The notes below the pieces were generated by a model. It saw only the letters and a list, made by a program, of their open reading frames with translations, searched no databases and was not told the DNA's origin. From assembly GCF_029227915.1 (NCBI RefSeq), contig NC_079877.1, forward strand, positions 25,011,851 to 25,075,850: a stretch of DNA of 64,000 bases. Direction: 5' to 3'. The DNA comes from Hydractinia symbiolongicarpus (taxonomy: Eukaryota > Cnidaria > Hydrozoa > Anthoathecata > Hydractiniidae). Positions 57,256 to 64,000 of the stretch are shown here, piece after piece (position 1 is the stretch's first letter; each line of letters opens with the position of its first letter). The position numbers and the translations under genes were made by a program.

Positions 57256-58000
57256 GCGTTTGTGCTTTTTTAGCGTTACAGTCACAATGTGAACCAGGTT
57301 TTAAAATTCAAAGCTACGTCACAAAACGTATTCAATTATTGTTTTTCGTTATGCAATAGCGTTTTGCTTCAAGCACGTTTCTTACATTTATTTATATGAC
57401 TAATTGTCTCGAATTGTGTCATACCTTATAGGTTAAAAATAAATGTTGAATAATTTTAAAATACATATGCATTGTCATATTCATACTTTTAAGTTTTCAA
57501 AAAGGATTTTCAGGTTTTCATGACAAATTAACACAACGATGGAGAATTGTTCTTAAGAGCATTGTAATAAATGTATACGCTGACCTGCCGCCGACAACTA
57601 ATTGGATCCGGTTTTTATATATGTGCTAAAATATTGCTCAGAATAAAAGTATTTTGGTTAGATTAAAAGTGGCATATAAAAACCATGCATTTGGTAAATG
57701 GCTGTTCAAACGATCAAACCAAACAAAAAGTCCTATTGTTTATAACAGAGGAAATCTTGCAGTGCATATTTATAACATTACGAAAAATGGCGGAGTATTT
57801 TTAGTAAATGAGAAACGAGAAAGGGCGATTGAATCATAGTCATTTGAATGTTTTAATAAATTTATTGTGGCTTGTATTCATTTTTTTTAAATATTTTAAG
57901 CCGTGAAAGGCATAACATTTTATTGATTTTTAAATATAAATATTTTATTTTTTAGATTGAATCAAACGTTTTAATAGTAAAAGTTATACCTAAACTGAAG

Positions 58001-58052
58001 ATGTATCGACACTTATTTTTCTTATTAATTCTTGGGTTTGTTTATAAAATTG
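58001..58052 (+). CDS. Lone signal-peptide first exon of an unresolved gene
   Basis: ATG Tyr-Arg-His followed by Leu-Phe-Phe-Leu-Leu-Ile-Leu-Gly-Phe-Val-Tyr and a strong GTAAGT donor in phase 1. This is the same design as exon 1 of the giant gene. I could not find matching downstream exons on the plus strand before the window ends, so the gene may have very long introns, continue beyond 64000, or not exist. Confidence 0.45.
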
Positions 58053-61000
58053 GTAAGTTTCGTTTATATGTTTTTTAATACAGAATGACTTCCTATGTTA
58101 AGACTGTATACTGCAGGGTTAAGTTAGTAATAGTTAAGTAAAAGTCTTGACAAATGGTCGTTTGCAGAGCATGAATGAGCAATGTCAAAATGGACGTGTT
58201 GAAAATAAACTTTAAGGAAAAGATAAAGTAGAAATAAGTACAGGTTGAGGAAATTGGTGTAACATTATGACCAATATTTTTTGTTTTTTTTAAAAAAGAT
58301 TTTTGAAAAAAAATTGCAAAGAAAATTTCTTATTTAAACGATAGCTTAAGTCATGTGGTGAATTTTTGCCTGTAGTGGCCTATGAAAAAATGTTTGGCTT
58401 TGTTAAAGCTTATTTTCCCCTGGTGACTAACATCAAATAACATTAATTTTTGAGCATAATTTCTTACTCCATGTTAGTCCACAGTGGAAACGTGTTTAAT
58501 TTATGTTATCTCAAACTCACCTTATTATTTCATGAAATAATGTGAACTTGACATAAAAAATTTTTGGAACATGCCAAGTTGCATTTGGATTAATGAAACA
58601 TCAAGGAAATATTATTTTTTTCATGCAAATGCAGTTGCAAAACATACAATGTAAGAACTTGCAAGATAAATTTGCTTCAAAAAAATGTATTCAAGGTTTA
58701 TATTTGTTAGGAAACAATTCTTTTTTAGTTTTTTTTAGGTTTCAAAAGACATTTTATTTTTCATAAAAATATGTGGAACATTCTTTTTTTCTGGAAAAAG
58801 TCTTTTCAAAAGTGTTATATCAGACAATTTTATGAGAGGCATGCGATCGCACGCGCACGCCTCCACACACGCGCAGATTTGTTTAGGCATGCAACTAATC
58901 GCACATGCAAACTTTATTTTCTTTATGTCTGCAATAGGTTTCTAAAACTATCGAAACCACGAAAAAAGCAAAATATAAAGTCAAAACGATTTTAGAAGGC
59001 TTTGCAACCCTTACATTTTTTATTTACATAGAAAACTGTGTAGTTAAAGTGCATATTTTTATAAATTTGCTAATTTTTTTAATTTAGAGACCTAGCGAAG
59101 TTAAAATGAAAAAAAAAAAATTTATAACAAGAAAGCAAGAGATGCCATTAATAATAATCGATCTAAATTTATTTTTACATCTTCTGTACCAAAAGTTTTC
59201 TTGCCATAAAAAAAAGAAACAAAATAATGAATTATTACAGATCGTCTGTAACAATGATGTATTTTATTATCCATTTTCATGTTACCAATCATAGTGTGCA
59301 TAATAAAATTAGTGGTAGTAGTGGGGAGGACAAAGTTTCGTGTGAATTATTAATTGTATTTTTTAATTTTTTTATACATTTTTTGAGGCCACCTGTTTTT
59401 TGAAAGTAGTAAATATAAAAAAAGAAAGGAAAGAAGAATATCATTCAAACTTAATTGTAACAGCATTTATCAATTTCGTCCTAGGCACTAGCTTGTTCCT
59501 AAAAACAATGGCCCCTGTTCTGTGTAAGAGGATAAAGGAATTTTGTTCTTACTTTTGCTTCTTAAAAATTTAATTTTTTAGGATCGCACGCATGCACAGA
59601 ATTATTGAGGCATGCGATTCATTGCATGCCTACCTAAAATCTAATGAAATGGCCTGTTATATTCTTCACACCTTGGAGAAAATATGTGCAAAATGAGTTG
59701 AGCATATTTTTTGTAAACATTATGCATGATTGGAACTCCTGTACAAAAATTGCATTAAATATATTTTTTAGATAGTTTAATTTCACCATTGATATATATA
59801 AATGTTGTCGTATAAAAAATCATCGAAAAAAAGTTATACGAGTATGCATGAAATCTGAGATCTCGAAAAATTCAAAGCCAGCTAATGTAGATAATTGTCC
59901 TAGCAATAACATAATAATCTTTTTAAAAAATAACAAACAAAATTATCTAACAAGTCGACATGTGAAGATCTGTGTATTTTTACGGCTATGTGCTATACTA
60001 TTGGAAATCTGTTGGAGACTTCTGCCTATTAATAGTTCTAAATGCGTGCACGCATATTCAGCATAAAGAAAAAGTTCACACTTCCATCATCTTTCTGTAT
60101 ACTCAGTTCACATATTTTCTTAACACCTAAGAAAATCTTTAAAAAAGAATGTCTTGTTAGTATCAAGTTTGTGGTCTCTTTTTTTGAAAGCTTCCTATTG
60201 GCTCATTCAAATTTTCGGTATTAAAAAGTTGAATAAATTATGCACAACAGGTTTCTAGATTTTTTTTTGTATAAATTAGTTATAAGCGAATTATGAAATC
60301 AGAAAGAAAAAAAATGTGCATTTTTTTGAATAATTATATATAATTACAAATAATTTCATAACAATGTTTAAGAAGAAAAAATAAGAACCTTTTTGAATTT
60401 AATTTATGCTGAATGTAATTGTGCAAAAACGAGAAGTCTGTGACCATGCCTTTGAAAAAAAGCCATTTTAAAACGTATGGTTAAAAAAAAAAATGATGTG
60501 TTGTTTCATTATAATTTTCTTTTTGGAAAATCAACATCTCACAAAAATAACACCATCGAATACGTCTTTCATCAAGCATTCAGAAACAACTAAAAATAAG
60601 AAAAAATATAAAAGTATTGATAAATTATAAGGGTTTTTCTGAGACTACTCATCCATATTTTTTCCTTACAATAACCTTAAATACTTCATCTGGAACACTA
60701 TTTCTACTTCATTTAACAACAGTTTTGAAAAAAGCAAAAGACATTGTCCTATAACCATTTTTTGTATAGGATCACCAAAATTTGTTTTGTGCTAAGGAAA
60801 CCATGAAAAAATGATGTACGATGGGCAAAAATGCTATTATATATTGGGATAACAACTACTTTAATTTAAATATAATTCCCATTTTCTTCCATATTCTCAG
60901 CAAACAAACAACATCACAGCATTTCTTTTTCAAAAATGTCATCAACTAGTTGGTTCTCTTTAACATGAAATAAGCTTTTTCTTCAGTGGAAACTCTGCAT

Positions 61001-63339
61001 AATCTTCTATACGCCATTGTTTAAAACTTGCAAGAGTGAATCTGAAATATTTGTTTTCTGTAAATTTATAGCTAAGCACAGTGACAATACATTTGTAAAA
61101 AGCTGAGTTGGTACCTTTATTAAACACACAGTTGTGTTTACACCTTTGTGTTCCTGTAAGATGTTGCAAAATGGCAACCGTCGTCAATCAGCAGCTTAAA
61201 ATTAAATGTGGACTAAACATAGAAAAAAAGAAATAATTTATCTTTTAAAGATTTTTTGTCAAAATTGCAGATCCTTCAAATTATTTTAATAGCCCCAGTA
61301 GTGTAATTTTTTTCCAAATAAATTTATGTTATAATAGGTTGATTTGTCAAAGTTTATTCTTGCAATTTTTTTTCCTATTATTTGTATTTTCTTTTGTTGG
61401 ACAAAGTTTTTTCTTTTATTCACTTTTATCCTTGTTGCTTAAGGATATGTGTGGTAATTGTTAACTATAACACTTTAAATTGAACAAAGATCTGGCTCAA
61501 ATACATTTTCTCACTATCGACAATGTCTTCAATGGTATGGAATGGTGAAATGGTATGTATATAACAGAAGTAGTTGGAGTCAAGCTTTAAAAATGCCTGC
61601 CATGGACACAGCTCCACAAAACCAAAACCATCAGGAGAATCTTACTCCTTTTCTGCTGGATTTTGTGAGAGAACTATCCCCCTGGGCCTCTTTCTAATAT
61701 GATAGATAATGGTAAAAATTTTAGCGCGTGATCTTTTCTTTAGTTTCGCTAAGTGATAGGTAACCTAACATACCTAATATATCTTCTGGGTGTTAAATCT
61801 TTAGTTTAACCTAGCGAGTGTTTTTGATTCGATAACCAGTTTAAAAATGAGAGGGGGTGTAAAATTGTAGTCATTAAACATGTAACTTAACTTTCTTATA
61901 AATATATAAAGTGCATATATATACATATTTGCTTTTGGCATAAACCTTCTCATAGATTGTTTATTATTTAATGTTATATGAAAAAAAAAACATTGCTGGT
62001 GAACCATCATTGAGAGAAAGTGTATTTGCTCATAGTTGTTTGAATCCCTTTTAATGCAGCATTCCTTTTTTAAAGCAACCATATGATATTGTAGTTCAAA
62101 ATATGTATTTTTTTTTGCCATTATTTACAACTAGTCGATAAAGCCTGTGGAAAAATCCACTTAGGCAAAAGAACAATGGAAAAATAGGTTGTTTTAGATT
62201 TTTTTGTGAAGACGTCAGTAGTACAGATACAAAAAACATTTGGTGAAAATTAGTTCATTCGTTGCCTGTAATAAGTAGAGGTCAAAACTGGTCAAAATAA
62301 TGTATAGAATCGTGTGCTTTTGGTCGAATGCCTAAGAAGATATAGGGTATTAAAAATTTTGCTGATGTCATCAAAGTCTCCCGTACAAAGAAATTTATAG
62401 GATTATGTATTTTTTACAAATGGTTGCAGAGATGTTAGAGTTTGAAGGGTTTTTTGATGACGTTTTTAACCCGTCCATTCCGAAACAGATTTGGGGACCC
62501 AGGTTTGGGAAAATTACCCAAATTGGTCCTAGGTGGTCCTTAGTTACCCACTCGGTGAAAAATGATTGATGTCACCACCTCGTTTCCAAGTTATTTGGCC
62601 TCAAAGTTTCAGTGTATTGTAATGGCTTCACTAATGTTAATATACTTTCCTTTGAGGTAAATATTATTTTAACATTAAAGTTTGGTAAATTACAGAACAA
62701 TTTTTTAGGCGATGTTTTTGAGACTTTATCAAAAAAATTGTGAACAACTTTTTGCTATGTTTCGTAAATATTTTTACCAAAAAAAGTTGTCTGAGTTATT
62801 CTGTTTTTTTAATTATTGTTATCTATTCATATCTCCATTTGTTTACAAGCGCACTCATTGTTTTATTTCGGGCTTGCCTACCTACTTAAAATGTTAAAGT
62901 TAATGTTAAAATTAAGTGTTGGAAAGTCGAGACCACATAAAATTAATCAGAATACCTCACAGAGTGTTTGAAGAAATATAAAAAAAATACTGTATGTACT
63001 TATGGCCTAAATGAGAGGTAGCCTATGCCAAATACTTTTCTTAAGGGAATATTTTGATTAGAAGACACATGGTCATTTTAACACAGAAACATCAGGCTAC
63101 AGATGGCATTTAAAAAAATTGTTTGAAATGCATTTGTAAAGCACGTTGAAATCAAAGAAGATAAATATAGATTGAGAGATAGATGTGCATATTTTACATG
63201 GATAGCCTCACAAATATCGAGGGATATAATATGTCTATTTCCAGGAGGGGCCGAGTATTTAATGCTCATTTTTACGCAGACCCAATTAGGGCCTGCGCTC
63301 TATTAGACGAGTTCAAACTTTTATTTCTAAACAGACAAA
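58053..63339. other. 5.3 kb AT-rich stretch, no gene seen
   Basis: Contains two patches of GCATGCGATCGCAC-type sequence (58836-58905 and 59581-59632) and the second copy of the dispersed repeat at 62515-62566. No exon was recognised with confidence. Confidence 0.45.
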
Positions 63340-64000
63340 TATATGTACACAAATAATTTTCGATAAAATAAATCATTCTGAAAATATGGATTTAAATAAA
63401 ATGTGTCGTAATATTCTATAATAGTTTTTTTCGTAGAATTCCAAACTTCAGGCTCAAAGTTTATAATGTCAAGCACCATCCCATGGGTTGTCCAAACCAA
63501 AATGACATTGGGAAAAGCCAGTTACTCCCATTTGCATAACACTGTGTGTGTGATATTTGTGGTTTTTGTTCAATACTGTTTTTTCTTCTGTGTGCGTCAA
63601 GTAGGGTAGTTTTACGTTTAAATCATTTGGAGTCGTGTAATTAATCAAAAAAGGACATTTTACTTCTAAACATGCTGGCAGACAACAATCACATGTTATT
63701 ATTTTGTTTGCACTTGCACCAATGTTTTTATATAAATGCAAGCCACACTCTAAAACCTTCACATTTTAATGCCCTTGTAAGAAGTTGTCTTTAAATGCAT
63801 TAAAAGCATTTATTTCTATTGTACGTCCATATTTTAGTGCTGGTATATTAGGGCTAATAAATGACATGCCTGAAACTTTCTGGTTTAATGCCCAGTTGTT
63901 AACAAATCCTCCACCTCCTGATTTAAGTTTTTTCATTTTTGTTAAAACTTCATGGCCTTTTGAGGTAGAGCTTTCTAAAATTATACTAACCAGTGTTCTT
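63340..64000 (-). pseudogene. YqaJ-like nuclease fragment, frameshifted, runs off the right edge
   Basis: The minus strand reads Pro-Ala-Leu-Lys-Tyr-Gly...Asn-Ala-Phe, a TAA in frame near 63763, then Asn-Ile-Gly-Ala-Ser...Cys-Asp-Cys...Cys-Leu-Glu-Val-Lys-Cys-Pro-Phe and Lys-Tyr-His...Val-Met-Gln-Met-Gly-Val-Thr-Gly. The Leu-Glu-Val-Lys-Cys-Pro strand holds the E-x-K of the PD-(D/E)xK nuclease core in YqaJ-type domains. A frameshift near 63487 leads to a C-terminal piece reaching about 63340. Such proteins are common as transposon cargo in cnidarians. Broken copy, N-terminal part outside the window. Confidence 0.6.

Larger units (their letters stand above)
54746..58000. other. 3.3 kb between the channel gene and a signal-peptide exon
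   Basis: Holds a tRNA-like SINE head (55140-55211), a half CAACCTCGTCCCC end (55834-55848), TTCGC-rich dispersed repeat patches (55450-55510 and 56090-56240), and a hairpin MITE (57180-57255). No other coding exon was recognised. Confidence 0.45.

Noticed and set aside
60960-61187. 75-codon minus-strand frame with some cysteines
   Set aside because: No recognisable family, splice context or conserved motif.

Overview
The window is AT-rich animal DNA with split genes, GT/AG introns and many transposon remnants. It is most likely cnidarian and probably hydrozoan. The reasons are a DEG/ENaC channel of the HyNaC/ASIC kind, a Penelope-like retroelement, transposon protein fragments of types I associate with Hydra-like genomes, and a secreted chitin-binding matrix protein that would suit the chitinous perisarc of hydroids. 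The species is an inference; no rRNA or mitochondrial sequence is present to test it.

Region 1 (860-26942, minus strand) is one very large gene. I reconstructed 40 coding exons by reading splice sites and phases. They join without a break into 9006 coding bases, about 3001 residues. The order is signal peptide, Ig, Ig, FN3-Ig, a cysteine-free Ig-like domain, FN3 domains separated by Thr/Ser/Pro linkers, then repeated FN3-LDLa-FN3 cassettes (the last four in tandem), a Thr-rich linker, and two chitin-binding type-2 (CBM14/peritrophin-A-like) modules. Totals are 20 FN3, 4 Ig-like, 6 LDLa, 2 CBM14-like and 8 linker exons. I see no transmembrane segment. Every internal exon begins and ends in phase 1, so any exon can be duplicated, lost or skipped without shifting the frame. 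The cassettes arose by duplication on two scales. This gene is the most interesting object in the window.

Region 2 (introns of that gene) holds a decayed Penelope-like element with a GIY-YIG domain and a possible hammerhead ribozyme (about 21.9-24.35 kb, plus strand), a roughly 0.95 kb inverted-repeat element (18.65-19.61 kb) and a small perfect palindrome inside one duplicated intron. An orphan Ig exon lies upstream of the signal-peptide exon at 32.22-32.47 kb.

Region 3 (27-46 kb) is mostly non-coding. It holds a short hairpin resembling a microRNA precursor or tiny MITE, a METTL27-like methyltransferase remnant, a complete TTAA-flanked DNA transposon (38146-41009) with perfect 20-bp terminal inverted repeats carrying a broken integrase-like/Mutator-domain chimera, and a broken N-terminal fragment of a YqaJ-associated transposon protein.

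Region 4 (46-55 kb, plus strand) is a DEG/ENaC sodium-channel subunit gene. The main exon is 53355-54745. A phase-compatible small first exon lies at 46097-46175, across a 7.2 kb intron containing a minisatellite and MITEs. Region 5 (55-64 kb) has SINE- and MITE-like repeats, a lone signal-peptide exon (58001-58052, plus strand) whose gene must continue in sequence I could not resolve, and a broken YqaJ-type nuclease fragment at the right edge (minus strand).
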